Source: Pseudanabaena sp. BC1403
GTDB lineage: Bacteria > Cyanobacteriota > Cyanobacteriia > Pseudanabaenales > Pseudanabaenaceae
Reading direction: 5' to 3'
Length of the DNA stretch: 64,000 nt
Assembly: GCF_002914585.1 (NCBI RefSeq)
Contig: NZ_PDDM01000011.1
Location: 62,001-126,000 of the forward strand
Position numbers and translations under genes: made by a program. Positions 8,453 to 17,093 of this stretch are shown piece by piece. The notes under the pieces are model-generated. The model saw only the letters and a list, made by a program, of their open reading frames with translations. It searched no databases and was not told the origin of the DNA. Position 1 is the first letter of the stretch; each line of letters begins with the position of its first letter.

Positions 8453-9940
8453 ATGAGTTCATATCTATCCCTATTCTTGCTGTTGTTGATCCTTTTGCGA
8501 TGCATCTTTTGGCTATTTGCGCCGCCAAATCCCGATGAAGCTTACTATTGGTTGTGGGGACAACATTTAGACTTCTCTTATTACGATCATCCGCCTTTAC
8601 AGTCATGGTTACAGGGATTGATAACCGCATGGTTTGGCAAATCTCTATTTACATTGCGATCGCTAAATCTACTCACTAATGGCATCTTTTTCTATACCTA
8701 TTACTACATTCTCAAATATCTCTATGGAGATCTTGCACGGCGTTATATCTGGTGGGTGATTCTCGCCATCCTTGCTTCGCCTTTATATAGCATCATGCTT
8801 TCTTTGGCATGGCATGACCATTTAGCGATCACCCTTAGCCTGCTTGGTGCATACCTATGCATTCGCTTTCTTGATGAATATTTAGTAAATGGAAAAGGCA
8901 CAAACTGGCGACTATATGGCAGTGCGATCGCCCTTTCTCTTGCACATATTACTAAATATAATTCGCTGTTTATGACATTGGGTTTATTGGCTGCGATCGC
9001 TACCTATTCTCAATTAAGAAAATTATTTCAAGATTTGCGTTTGTGGCTATGTTTTGTCATTGGTGCGATCGCGTTTCTGCCAGTATTTTATTGGAACTAC
9101 AGTAATAATTTTTTGTCATTCCGTTTCTATGCAAATCGCAGTGTCGATAGTGGCACATTAATCATGCGATTGTTGGAACCATTGGGCTTTATCGGGATTT
9201 CATTATTAATGCTTTCTCCATTCGTAGCATGGTTACTGTGGCAAGGTTTTTGCAATGCAAAAGGAATTTACAAAAGAGTTGCGCTGTGGACATTTATAAT
9301 TCCCACAGGTTTATTGATGGTAATTTCTCTGTTTTCTACAGCCCTCTATTATTGGAATATTCATGCGTATTTACTTCTATTTCCCTTACTTCCTTTAGCT
9401 GTAGCAGATTCCCCTCAGCCGCCAGCCCCATCTCCAAGAGGCAGAGGGGGAGAGAATCTGAAAATTTTTTATGGGATGGGAGTATTTGGACTATTATTTA
9501 CATCTCTATTTGTCTGGAACTCCTGCATGTTCCCTATCAGTGCCGTATTTGGGAAAGATGGAGATCAGGATGGGCGGATGATTTATGGCTGGAAAGAAGT
9601 TGCAGCGGAAGTGCAGAAAATTAGCAATACTTTGCCCGAAAGTCCTCTGTTAATTACTTCTGATTATCGCTCGGCGGCAGAACTTGCCTATGAGATGCAA
9701 AATCCCAATGTGACCGCAATTTCTAAACGCATCAGTCAATTTACTATTTGGAACCTAGAGAATGCAGTGAAACATAAAGGTAAAAATGCAATTGTGATTT
9801 CCGATCAATGGTATCCCCTTACTGATGAAGCGATCGCGCATTTTGATCGGGTCACCCCGATTAGTAATGTCAAGATTCATCGATTTGGCTTGTACTTGAA
9901 GACCTATGAAATTGCGATCGGGCAAAATTACAAACCATAA
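8453..9940 (+). CDS. GT39/ArnT-like membrane glycosyltransferase, 495 aa
   Basis: Multi-pass inner-membrane glycosyltransferase of the PMT/ArnT kind, which moves sugars from polyprenyl-phosphate donors onto lipid or protein acceptors on the outer face of the membrane. The first loop carries the family marks PNPDEAYYWLWGQ (catalytic acidic residue) and FSYYDHPPLQSWL, then about ten hydrophobic segments and a C-terminal soluble part (VITSDYRSAAELAYEMQN...). Substrate cannot be told from sequence. Residues about 319-336, rich in Pro, Arg and Gly, are encoded by an inserted palindromic repeat (see 9407-9458). Flanked by hairpins on both sides, so it is probably a single-gene transcript. Confidence 0.87.
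   Translation: MSSYLSLFLLLLILLRCIFWLFAPPNPDEAYYWLWGQHLDFSYYDHPPLQSWLQGLITAWFGKSLFTLRSLNLLTNGIFFYTYYYILKYLYGDLARRYIWWVILAILASPLYSIMLSLAWHDHLAITLSLLGAYLCIRFLDEYLVNGKGTNWRLYGSAIALSLAHITKYNSLFMTLGLLAAIATYSQLRKLFQDLRLWLCFVIGAIAFLPVFYWNYSNNFLSFRFYANRSVDSGTLIMRLLEPLGFIGISLLMLSPFVAWLLWQGFCNAKGIYKRVALWTFIIPTGLLMVISLFSTALYYWNIHAYLLLFPLLPLAVADSPQPPAPSPRGRGGENLKIFYGMGVFGLLFTSLFVWNSCMFPISAVFGKDGDQDGRMIYGWKEVAAEVQKISNTLPESPLLITSDYRSAAELAYEMQNPNVTAISKRISQFTIWNLENAVKHKGKNAIVISDQWYPLTDEAIAHFDRVTPISNVKIHRFGLYLKTYEIAIGQNYKP
9407..9458 (+). repeat. Intergenic-type palindromic repeat inserted in frame inside the glycosyltransferase gene
   Basis: Begins GATTCCCCTCAGCC and ends AGGGGGAGAGAATC. It resembles the GATCCCC-TCAGCCC...GGAGGGAGAA repeats of the cynA-cynB spacer (15715-15760) but lies inside an open reading frame. 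It encodes about 17 extra hydrophilic residues, including PQPPAPSPRGRGG, between two membrane helices without breaking the frame. Confidence 0.65.
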
Positions 9941-9948
9941 AAAAATAA

Positions 9949-9981
9949 AAAAAGAGGTGGCGCTTTGCGCCGCCTCTTTTT
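9949..9981. terminator. Bidirectional terminator hairpin, loop TTT
   Basis: 15-nt arms (9949-9963, 9967-9981) pair with a single mismatch and close on GC-TTT-GC. A-runs on the left and T-runs on the right suit termination from both sides. It sits between the convergent glycosyltransferase and HIT genes. Confidence 0.8.
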
Positions 9982-9987
9982 CTTTGC

Positions 9988-10428
<441 letters not shown>

Positions 10429-10487
10429 ATGGTTCGTTTATTTTTAGCGCTATTGTGACGCAATGCGTCGCAATAGCCATAACTTAT

Positions 10488-11333
10488 TTACAATTCGTTC
10501 TTTGCTAAGCCTTTAAATACAAGAGTTGCGGGGCCAGTCATCAAGACGCGATCGCTTTCGGCTGACCAGTTGATTTTGAGATCGCCTCCAGGCAGATTAA
10601 CAGTACAAATGCGATCGCAAAGATCATTTAAAACACCAGCAACCACCGTCGCACAAGCGCCCGTACCACAAGCCAGAGTTGCTCCTGCGCCGCGTTCCCA
10701 TACACGCATTTTCACATAGCCGCGATTAACGACTTCCACAAATTCCGTATTTGTCCGTTTTGGAAATACAGGATGATGTTCAAAGAGAACGCCAAGTTCT
10801 GCTAAAGGAATCGTATCGACATCATCAACAAAGGTCATGCAGTGGGGATTTCCCATGCTCACTGTTGTGACATTCCAAGTTTTACCACCAACCTCAAATG
10901 GAAGATTGACAACCTTGCGATCGCTTTCACCCAAAGTCGTAGGAATCTCGGCGGCGGTCAAAAATGGTTTGCCCATATCCACAGTTACCTGTCCATCCAC
11001 ATCCATTTGTGGCACGATCAAACCTGCCCCAGTTTGGATCTGATACTTACCATCAGTAGTCGGGATATCCAAGTCCTGCATGAACTTAGCTAAGCAACGA
11101 ATTCCATTACCGCACATCTCTGGCTCAGAACCATCGGAGTTAAAAATCCGCATCCGATGCTCACCATTTGCCTCAGTCAGCAAGAAAATGACACCATCTG
11201 CACCAATACCAAAATTGCGATCGCACCATTTGACAGCCTGCTCAGAGGTGAGAATTGGTTCGGCACTGTGACGGTTATCGATCAGGATAAAATCGTTACC
11301 TAAGCCGTGATATTTACTAAATGCGATCGACAT
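10488..11333 (-). CDS. dapF: Diaminopimelate epimerase, 281 aa
   Basis: Converts LL- to meso-diaminopimelate for peptidoglycan cross-links and lysine; cytoplasmic and cofactor-free. The N-terminus KYHGLGNDF is diagnostic. The two catalytic cysteines are present: Cys74 in EMCGNGIRC and Cys222 in LACGTGACA, at the expected spacing. GNPHCMTFV and ERGAGAT complete the active-site signature. Length is normal and the protein looks intact. The start ATG is at 11331-11333 on the minus strand. The upstream 293-nt spacer contains two large hairpins and no gene. With murD in the same window this is a second cell-wall precursor gene, though not adjacent. Confidence 0.96.
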   Translation of the reverse strand: MSIAFSKYHGLGNDFILIDNRHSAEPILTSEQAVKWCDRNFGIGADGVIFLLTEANGEHRMRIFNSDGSEPEMCGNGIRCLAKFMQDLDIPTTDGKYQIQTGAGLIVPQMDVDGQVTVDMGKPFLTAAEIPTTLGESDRKVVNLPFEVGGKTWNVTTVSMGNPHCMTFVDDVDTIPLAELGVLFEHHPVFPKRTNTEFVEVVNRGYVKMRVWERGAGATLACGTGACATVVAGVLNDLCDRICTVNLPGGDLKINWSAESDRVLMTGPATLVFKGLAKNEL

Positions 11334-11379
11334 GGATTAATTCAATATATTTTTGAATATTATATCGATCTCCATCGAC

Positions 11380-11431
11380 AAATCAAAAAAGGAGATGAGG
11401 TGCAAAGCACCTCATCTCCTTTTTTTGATTT
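11380..11431. repeat. Long hairpin, loop AAA
   Basis: 24-nt left arm (11380-11403) pairs with 11407-11431, with one extra T bulged in the T-run, and closes on GC-AAA-GC. It lies in the spacer shared by the divergent dapF and OsmC genes, where a terminator would not be expected. Confidence 0.8.
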
Positions 11432-11453
11432 GGTATTATAAAGCAAATCAAAA

Positions 11454-11502
11454 CCCAATAAGATCAGTGGCGGCGCGAAGCGCCACCACTGATCTTATTG
11501 GG
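11454..11502. repeat. Long hairpin, loop GAA
   Basis: 23-nt arms 11454-11476 and 11480-11502 pair with one mismatch and close on GCGC-GAA-GCGC. It is the second such element in the same divergent spacer, 22 nt from the first. Confidence 0.8.
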
Positions 11503-11626
11503 AGCAAAACTTTCTTTGCAACATATGTAATATGTGATACGGAAATTGCGAGAGGTTGTATAGTATTTAATTGTATAGATCGTTCTATTTATTTAAGTAA
11601 GCAATAAACATCAAGTATTTGAAACC

Positions 11627-12166
11627 ATGACTACAACTGTGACTGCCTCCGTAACTACTCCCTTGCGTCCTGTTAGCAAAGATGGATTGGTAGCCTTGGC
11701 TGCGAAAGCACAAGCTAACCCCAATGTCATCGGCACATTGAAAGTAAAGACTGTCTGTGAAGGGCAATTTCGCAACCTAACCTATGTGCGTGATCTACCT
11801 GAGCATGTCATTGACGAACCACCAACCTTGCTTGGACAAGATACCGCTCCTAACCCTTCCGAAGCTTTACTGGCTTGTCTAGGCTCTTGTCTGTCCGTGG
11901 GCATTCATGCTAACGCGATCATGCGTGGAATTACGCTTTCCAAATTAGAGTTATATCTCGAAGGCGATATTAACATCACAGGTGTTTGGGGTATTGGAGA
12001 TCTATCTAAGAAGCGTTTAGGCATTAGTGCTGTGCGTGTGAAAGTGGATATCGAGTCCGATGCAACGAAGGAAGAACTTGCTGAACTTCTAGAACATGCA
12101 AATTACTGGTCACCAGTTGCCAATACTTTCCGTAATCCCGTCGATATGGAAGTTTCGCTAGCATAA
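11627..12166 (+). CDS. OsmC family protein, 179 aa
   Basis: OsmC-like proteins are small cytoplasmic thiol peroxidases or related enzymes. The family core is visible: two cysteines in ALLACLGSCLSVGIHANAIMRG (one or two Cys in the long central helix are usual), preceded by APNPSEALL, with a preceding strand region (VCEGQF). The C-terminal beta-strand region (VRVKVDIESDA, then ELLEHANYWSPVANTFRNPVDMEVSL) is also typical. Start ATG 11627. A small GC-rich hairpin separates it from the acyl-CoA dehydrogenase-like gene 81 nt downstream, on the same strand. Whether peroxide is its substrate here is unknown. Confidence 0.88.
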   Translation: MTTTVTASVTTPLRPVSKDGLVALAAKAQANPNVIGTLKVKTVCEGQFRNLTYVRDLPEHVIDEPPTLLGQDTAPNPSEALLACLGSCLSVGIHANAIMRGITLSKLELYLEGDINITGVWGIGDLSKKRLGISAVRVKVDIESDATKEELAELLEHANYWSPVANTFRNPVDMEVSLA

Positions 12167-12175
12167 AATGAAAGG

Positions 12176-12198
12176 TATGCCGCGCTAAGCGCGGCATA
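12176..12198. repeat. Small hairpin, loop TAA
   Basis: Arms TATGCCGCGC (12176-12185) and its reverse complement (12189-12198) follow the OsmC stop by 9 nt. The apex is GC-TAA-GC. It may attenuate or end OsmC transcription before the next gene. Confidence 0.65.
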
Positions 12199-12247
12199 TT
12201 TGGGCTTAATCAAAAAATATTAAAAGTTTAAGATAAGGGAAGAAGCA

Positions 12248-13390
12248 ATGCAGGTTAGTGACACCATAATCAAGCAACCTCAAGCAAAACTGCTCACTGA
12301 CGCAGCATTAATGCAGAGTTTAAAAGAGGCGATCGCTCAAAAATTAGCACCTGATGTTACTAACATTGATCTAAAAGGGATTTATCCAGAAGAATTTTTG
12401 CGCGATATTGGTAGTCTGGGTGCATATGGTCAAGGTGTTAGTACGGAATATGGTGGCACGGGGCGTGGCGTATTACCTGCATTAAAGGCGATCGAAATAG
12501 TTTCGGAAACTTGCCTCAGTACTGGGTTTATGACTTGGTGTCACAATGCTTGCTCTTGGTATCTGCAAAATACTGACAATCTTTTTCTAAGAGAACAAAT
12601 CTTACCGCAAGTTGCAACGGGCAAGCTTTTGTCAGGCACGGGTTTATCGAATCCGATGAAACACTTTGCAGGCATTGAGAAGATTAAAATCATTGCTACG
12701 CCTTGCGAAGGTGGTTATATTCTCAATGGCACATTGCCTTGGGTTTCTAATATAGGCGATCAGCATTTATTTGGGATATCGGCTCAAATAGAAGGAACTG
12801 ATAACTATCTGATGGCGATCGCACAGGGTGGAATGCAAGGGCTAGAACTAAAGCAAGATGTGCATTTTATCGCTCTTGAAGGAACGAATACCTTTAGATG
12901 TCTGTTTCGTAATGCTTTTATCAGTCATGATTGGGTGTTAGCGGCTCCATGCGATCGCTATGTGGAATATATCAAAGCAGGGTTTATTTTAATGCAGGTG
13001 GGGATGGGCTTAGGTTTGACCCAAAACTGTATTGATTTAATGCGAAGGATTGATAGAACTAAGCAACATGTCAATCAATACCTCGATGATCGTCCCGATG
13101 AAATGGAAGATGAACTCGAAACTCTGCGCTTGAAATCCTATCGTTTAGCCGAAGCGATCGGGCATGGTCGAGAAATCGTTAGCAAGGAAATTTTGCGGGA
13201 AGTGATTGAATCGAGAGCAACTGCTTCAGAGCTATCACTTCGAGCTTCGCAATCTTTAATGCTCCATGCAGGTGCGATCGGCTATGTGCATGGCAGTGTG
13301 TACGATCGCCGTTTACGCGAATCATATTTCGTTGCCATGGTAACACCTGCGCTCAAACATTTACGCAAAGTATTAGCAAGTATGTCTTAG
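12248..13390 (+). CDS. Acyl-CoA dehydrogenase family protein, 380 aa
   Basis: FAD-dependent acyl-CoA dehydrogenase fold. Evidence: the N-terminal helical domain (LGAYGQGVSTEYGGTGRGVL), the middle-domain flavin strand LSGTGLSNPMKHFAG followed by GGYILNGTLPWVSN, and the C-terminal helical bundle with ASELSLRASQSLMLHAGAIGYVHGS and a terminal RESYFVAMVTPALKHLRK. Full length. A Glu catalytic base cannot be placed with certainty, so a dehydrogenase of a non-acyl-CoA substrate or a monooxygenase relative is possible. It is 660 nt upstream of the cyanate operon, with several palindromes and the NtcA promoter between, and is probably not part of that operon. Substrate unknown. Confidence 0.8.
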   Translation: MQVSDTIIKQPQAKLLTDAALMQSLKEAIAQKLAPDVTNIDLKGIYPEEFLRDIGSLGAYGQGVSTEYGGTGRGVLPALKAIEIVSETCLSTGFMTWCHNACSWYLQNTDNLFLREQILPQVATGKLLSGTGLSNPMKHFAGIEKIKIIATPCEGGYILNGTLPWVSNIGDQHLFGISAQIEGTDNYLMAIAQGGMQGLELKQDVHFIALEGTNTFRCLFRNAFISHDWVLAAPCDRYVEYIKAGFILMQVGMGLGLTQNCIDLMRRIDRTKQHVNQYLDDRPDEMEDELETLRLKSYRLAEAIGHGREIVSKEILREVIESRATASELSLRASQSLMLHAGAIGYVHGSVYDRRLRESYFVAMVTPALKHLRKVLASMS

Positions 13391-13460
13391 TTAAAAATAG
13401 CTAGTTTTTATGAGATTAATATAGCTAAAATTTAAAAGGCTAAATCACGATCTAAAATCC

Positions 13461-13495
13461 TAACAAAATTTGATTTTAAAAATCAAATTTTGTTA
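13461..13495. repeat. AT-rich 16-bp stem hairpin
   Basis: Arms 13461-13476 and 13480-13495 are exact reverse complements (TAACAAAATTTGATTT and complement) with a 3-nt loop. It lies about 70 nt after the acyl-CoA dehydrogenase-like gene and may be its terminator. Confidence 0.7.
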
Positions 13496-13588
13496 GTTTC
13501 TGCTGAGAAAAAAATTATAAATCAGTTGATATAAATTAAAAAGTCAAGAAATAATCTATAAGTATAAAGGCTTAATTGTCTGTAGTTT

Positions 13589-13663
13589 GTAGGATGTGTT
13601 AGCGATAGCGTAACGCATCATTCCAAACAATTGATGCGTTACGCTATCGCTAACACATCCTAC
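13589..13663. repeat. REP-like palindrome with perfect 32-bp arms
   Basis: Arms 13589-13620 and 13632-13663 are exact reverse complements around an 11-nt loop. The arms contain GATGCGTTACGCTATCGC followed by TAACACATCCTAC. This motif type recurs in many cyanobacterial spacers, so it is probably a dispersed palindromic element and not a site specific to this locus. Confidence 0.85.
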
Positions 13664-13746
13664 TTTTAATTCTAATAATCTACTTATATCAACACTATAG
13701 TAATTGCCGATTATACAAATCAGAAAATATTTTTGATGTGAGAGGT

Positions 13747-13764
13747 AAGGGGCTTAAGCCCCTT
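13747..13764. terminator. 18-nt palindrome followed by a T-run
   Basis: AAGGGGCTTAAGCCCCTT is a perfect palindrome followed by GTTTTTT, a plausible rho-independent stop for plus-strand readthrough before the cyanate promoter. The loop would have to open the central AT pairs. Confidence 0.5.
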
Positions 13765-13911
13765 GTTTTTTAGTCTTAAGTTATTGTGATTTATTTGGGA
13801 TTTATATGTAATTCATGTATTTAATTAGTTTTTTGATGCTAAAAAATCGATTTATATTCAGCATAAAAATGATCTACAAATTATCTCCATATTAATAATG
13901 TAATACTTTTC

Positions 13912-13954
13912 GTATATGTCTATACCGATTTAATTGCAAACAAGTTGCTAAAGT
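13912..13954 (+). promoter_or_regulatory. NtcA-activated promoter of the cyanate operon
   Basis: GTA-TATGTCTA-TAC (13912-13925) is an exact GTAN8TAC NtcA box. The -10 element TAAAGT (13949-13954, TAN3T) follows after 23 nt, the classic NtcA-activated layout with no -35 box. It lies 95 nt upstream of the cynA start, giving a leader of roughly 90 nt. Activation under nitrogen limitation is expected from known NtcA control of cyanobacterial cyanate genes. Confidence 0.82.
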
Positions 13955-14049
13955 ATTAATAATTAAATTTATCTTTAGCTATTTATGGCTAACTGAACTG
14001 CATTCATTGGATTAAGAATTATTCTCTAAAATATAAACAATAACCAATC

Positions 14050-15714
14050 ATGACATCTCACCTGATAGAACAGATGGTTGCTTCAGCAATAGGAAATAAC
14101 TCGATCTCTGCTCAAACTTCTGATTACTCTGTTGCTCAAATAAATAATAATTTATGGAATGCTTGTCCTTGTGGTGCAGATCATAACGTTGATCAGCATC
14201 AGAGCGTTATGGAAGGAATGCCGACAGATCCTGTGGAATTGGTGAATGACCTGATGCGGATGGGTCACTACTCCGATCGCGCTCAATTGATGGCGCAGTC
14301 ATGGGAAACCAACGCCATGAAAGCAGACCTATGGCAACTTTTAGAACAGGGTTCATTATCCCATGCTTCTGAGAGTCAAAAGCGGATTTGCTATGACCTG
14401 ATCAAGATGGCTGGCGGTGTCGAAGAAGCTTTTAATGCAGCCTTTGGTCCCCAAGCACAGGAATTCTTTACCGATACATTGCAATCTAGCACCTTCCGTC
14501 GGCGCGAATTTCTAATTAAAGTAGCCGCCGCCGCCGCCGTGGTAACGCTTACAGGATGTCCTTCTGCGCCTCCTCCTGAGACTCCCTCTAAGGCAACTAC
14601 CAATACCCCAAACACCCCACCTGCGGGAGTGGAGAAAACTAATTTAAAAGTTGGTTTCTTACCGATTACTTGCGCCACCCCGATTATCATGTCGGAACCA
14701 TTGGGCTTTTATACTAAGTATGGTCTGAAGGTTGAACTAGTGAAGATGCCTAGCTGGGCGGCAATTCGTGACTCCGCGATCGCAGGTGAATTGGATGCCT
14801 ATCACATGCTTTCACCTATGCCGATTTCCATGTCTTTAGGGCTAGGTTCCACCGCATTTCCTATAAAGCTTGCTAGTATTGAAAATATTAATGGTCAGGC
14901 AATCTCAGTTGCCAATCAGCATTTGGGCAAAGTCAAAGAAGCCAAAGACTTTAAAGGATTTACTATTGGCGTTCCTTTTGCCTTCTCCATGCACAATTTG
15001 TTGTTGCGCTATTACTTAGCGGCTGGTGGACTAAATCCTGATAAGGATGTACAGATTCAAGTGATTCCACCACCTGATGCGATCGCGAAGATGACAGCAG
15101 GACAGCTTGATGCGTTCCTACTACCCGATAACGTAGTCCAACGTTCTGTCTTTAATAAGATTGGCTTTATCCATTTGCTCACCAAAGATATTTGGGCTGG
15201 ACATCCCTGCTGTGCTTTTGCTGCTAGCCAAAAATGGATTGATACCAATCCGAATACTTTCCGCGCAATTAATAAAGCGATTATTGATGGTGCTGGCTAT
15301 GCCAATGATCCTAAACATCGTGAAGAAATCGCCAAGGCGATCGCAGGTAAAAACTATCTCAACCAACCTGAACCAGTCTTAAAAGCAGTATTAACTGGCA
15401 AATTTGAGGATGGTCAGGGCAATACCTTAGATGTTCCTGATCGCATTGGTTTTGATCCCTATCCTTGGAAGAGTTTCGCAAAATGGATTTCTTCTCAGTT
15501 TGTGCGTTGGGACTTAATGCCAAAAGATAAGGCTGATTACAAAACTATCGCACAAGATATCTATCAAACCGATCTTGCCCGTGAGTTAGCGAAGGAATTA
15601 GGTCAAACTCCGCCAACGGAAACTGAACGTACTGAGAAATTGAAGTATGACTCCTTCGATCCTGCTAAGCCTGAAGCCTATATCGAAGAACAGATTAAGC
15701 AGTTTAAGGTCTAG
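14050..15714 (+). CDS. cynA: Cyanate ABC transporter substrate-binding lipoprotein (NrtA/CmpA family) with long N-terminal extension, 554 aa
   Basis: Periplasmic binding protein of the nitrate/bicarbonate/cyanate family, assigned to cyanate because cynB, cynD and cynS follow. The mature part starts after a twin-arginine-like signal (RRREFLIKV, residues 150-158) and a lipobox LTGC with Cys170. Family sequence then follows: KVGFLPITCATPIIMSEPLG, PSWAAIRDSAIAGELDAYHML, GHPCCAFAASQKWI. Odd feature: about 149 residues precede the signal, including CPCG at 39-42, where family members normally begin with the signal. In-frame Met codons downstream (for example residue 120) still leave a long lead. 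Either the start is internal or the extension is a real cytoplasmic domain. The next gene is 521 nt away because of inserted repeats. Confidence 0.87.
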   Translation: MTSHLIEQMVASAIGNNSISAQTSDYSVAQINNNLWNACPCGADHNVDQHQSVMEGMPTDPVELVNDLMRMGHYSDRAQLMAQSWETNAMKADLWQLLEQGSLSHASESQKRICYDLIKMAGGVEEAFNAAFGPQAQEFFTDTLQSSTFRRREFLIKVAAAAAVVTLTGCPSAPPPETPSKATTNTPNTPPAGVEKTNLKVGFLPITCATPIIMSEPLGFYTKYGLKVELVKMPSWAAIRDSAIAGELDAYHMLSPMPISMSLGLGSTAFPIKLASIENINGQAISVANQHLGKVKEAKDFKGFTIGVPFAFSMHNLLLRYYLAAGGLNPDKDVQIQVIPPPDAIAKMTAGQLDAFLLPDNVVQRSVFNKIGFIHLLTKDIWAGHPCCAFAASQKWIDTNPNTFRAINKAIIDGAGYANDPKHREEIAKAIAGKNYLNQPEPVLKAVLTGKFEDGQGNTLDVPDRIGFDPYPWKSFAKWISSQFVRWDLMPKDKADYKTIAQDIYQTDLARELAKELGQTPPTETERTEKLKYDSFDPAKPEAYIEEQIKQFKV

Positions 15715-15832
15715 ATCCCCTCAGCCCTGCTTGAAAAGGAGGGAGAATTTTCTTCTTCCGCCTTTTCTTAAGCTGTGGTGTACACACAAGTCTCTCTGTC
15801 TACGTTTCAGGGCTTAGATCCCCCCAGCCCCC
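15715..15832. repeat. Palindromic repeat remnants and a solo MITE end downstream of cynA
   Basis: 15715-15769 holds a GATCCCC...GGAGGGAGAATTTTC repeat that recurs at 16021-16085 in related form. 15770-15808 (AAGCTGTGGTGTACACACAA, then GTCTCTCTGTCTACGTTTC) resembles, in inverted orientation, the right end of the element at 15843-16016 (15982-16019). It looks like a truncated second copy. No gene is present. Confidence 0.65.
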
Positions 15833-16026
15833 CTTAAAAAGGCTACGGTGTACACACAAGTCATAAAACCTATTCAAGTCAACAATTAATCGCCCCCTAA
15901 CCCCCAATTCTGGGGGAACAAGAAAATAAAATTCTTTCAAAGTCCCCCAGAATTGGGGGATTTAGGGGGCTGAGATAAATCGAAACGTAGACAGTTGACT
16001 TGTGTGTACACGGTAGCTTAAAAAGG
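15833..16026. mobile_element. MITE-like element with 20-bp terminal inverted repeats and 10-bp target duplication
   Basis: The left end CTACGGTGTACACACAAGTC (15843-15862) is the reverse complement of the right end (15997-16016) with one mismatch. The exact sequence CTTAAAAAGG flanks both sides (15833-15842 and 16017-16026). Removing the 174-bp element and one flank copy restores a palindromic CCCCCCTTAAAAAGGGGGG site. Inside is a further palindrome of the CCCCCTAACCCCCAATTCT type. It has no coding capacity, so it would be non-autonomous. Confidence 0.75.
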
Positions 16027-16235
16027 GGGGAGAATAAACTGAATTTTCTTCTTCCCCCTTTTTAAGGGGGATTGAGGGGGATCTCTTAGGGCTTTTGACC
16101 GTAGAAAGTGATTCTTAAATGGTTTCTTAGCGGTTTTCGCTTTATAAAAGGCAAAGTAAATACCGTAATTGTTTTTTATTTTGAGAATAGCTATGCACTT
16201 ATTCTCAAAAAGTTATCAATCTAGCACGAAAAACT
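16027..16235. repeat. C/G-run palindromes and leader before cynB
   Basis: 16027-16085 continues the interrupted GGGGGG-AGAA...TTCTTCCCCCTTTTTAAGGGGG repeat. The remaining 150 nt up to cynB are AT-rich with no open frame. A separate cynB promoter may lie here, but none could be assigned. Confidence 0.5.
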
Positions 16236-17093
16236 ATGGACTATTCTCCTTCGATGCCCAAGTCTCGACCACGCTCAAATCCAATCATGGCAATGATTCA
16301 GAGCGTATTGCCTAATCAAGACTTGCAAGCATTTGTTTTATTCCTATTGATCCTTAGCTCGATATTGATTTTTTGGGAAGTAGGTGCAGTTAAAGGCTGG
16401 TTTTCTCCCCTGATGCCCTCCGCTTCACAAACTTTAACCGATTTTTGGGCATGGGTTTCTAACCCTTTTTATGTAAAGGGAACGAACGATCGCGGCATTG
16501 GTTGGCACTTGATTACCAGCTTACGTCGGGTTGCGATTGGCTTTACCGTGGGCGCAGCGATCGCCATTCCTTCAGGTGTTCTGATTGGACTATTTCCTGT
16601 GGTTTCCAAGGCTGTCGATCCATTTATCCAAATCCTTAAACCAGTTTCACCTCTAGCTTGGTTGCCCATTGGTTTGGGACTAATCAAGGATTCAGAAAGC
16701 ACTGCTATTTTTGTAATCGCAATTACCAGTCTCTGGCCGACTCTGATTAATACCAAATTCGGTGTAAGTAATGTTGACCCAACCTACATCGATGTGACCC
16801 GTACCCTTGGCGCTTCACCTTGGCGCACAATTACGAAGGTGATTTTACCTGCGGCGGCTCCGAGTATTGTGTCAGGTATGCGAATTAGTGCAGGGATTGC
16901 ATGGCTGGTAATCGTGGCTGCGGAAATTCTGATCGGTGGTACGGGCGTGGGTTACTTCGTTTGGAATGAATGGAATAACTTGAGTATTACTAGCATTATT
17001 ACAGCTATTCTTTTAATCGGCGCGATCGGTTTAGTCATCGATCGCCTATTTGGATTGCTGCAACATTGGGTTTCATTTGGGAGAGAAGTATGA
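16236..17093 (+). CDS. cynB: Cyanate ABC transporter permease (NrtB family), 285 aa
   Basis: Inner-membrane permease that forms the channel for the substrate delivered by CynA. About six hydrophobic segments are visible, and the ATPase-contacting EAA loop is present as [29 protein letters not shown]. The region [24 protein letters not shown] is characteristic of the NrtB/CmpB/SsuC group. Length is normal. It overlaps cynD by 4 nt (ATGA), so the two are translationally coupled. The 521-nt distance from cynA is unusual for this operon and is filled by mobile repeats. Assignment to cyanate, as opposed to nitrate or a sulfonate, rests on cynS downstream and on the absence of a fused NrtC-type ATPase. 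Confidence 0.87.
   Translation: MDYSPSMPKSRPRSNPIMAMIQSVLPNQDLQAFVLFLLILSSILIFWEVGAVKGWFSPLMPSASQTLTDFWAWVSNPFYVKGTNDRGIGWHLITSLRRVAIGFTVGAAIAIPSGVLIGLFPVVSKAVDPFIQILKPVSPLAWLPIGLGLIKDSESTAIFVIAITSLWPTLINTKFGVSNVDPTYIDVTRTLGASPWRTITKVILPAAAPSIVSGMRISAGIAWLVIVAAEILIGGTGVGYFVWNEWNNLSITSIITAILLIGAIGLVIDRLFGLLQHWVSFGREV

Noticed and set aside
11353-11607. 84-aa plus-strand frame in the dapF-OsmC spacer
   Set aside because: It is built mostly from the two long hairpins (11380-11502); no domain, no ribosome-binding site.
12248-13390. Acyl-CoA dehydrogenase-like gene as part of the cyanate operon
   Set aside because: 660 nt away with several hairpins and an NtcA promoter in between, and no known role in cyanate use.
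15715-16085. Phage or IS attachment site or IS gene in the cynA-cynB spacer
   Set aside because: No transposase or integrase coding; the structure is explained by a non-autonomous element and palindromes.
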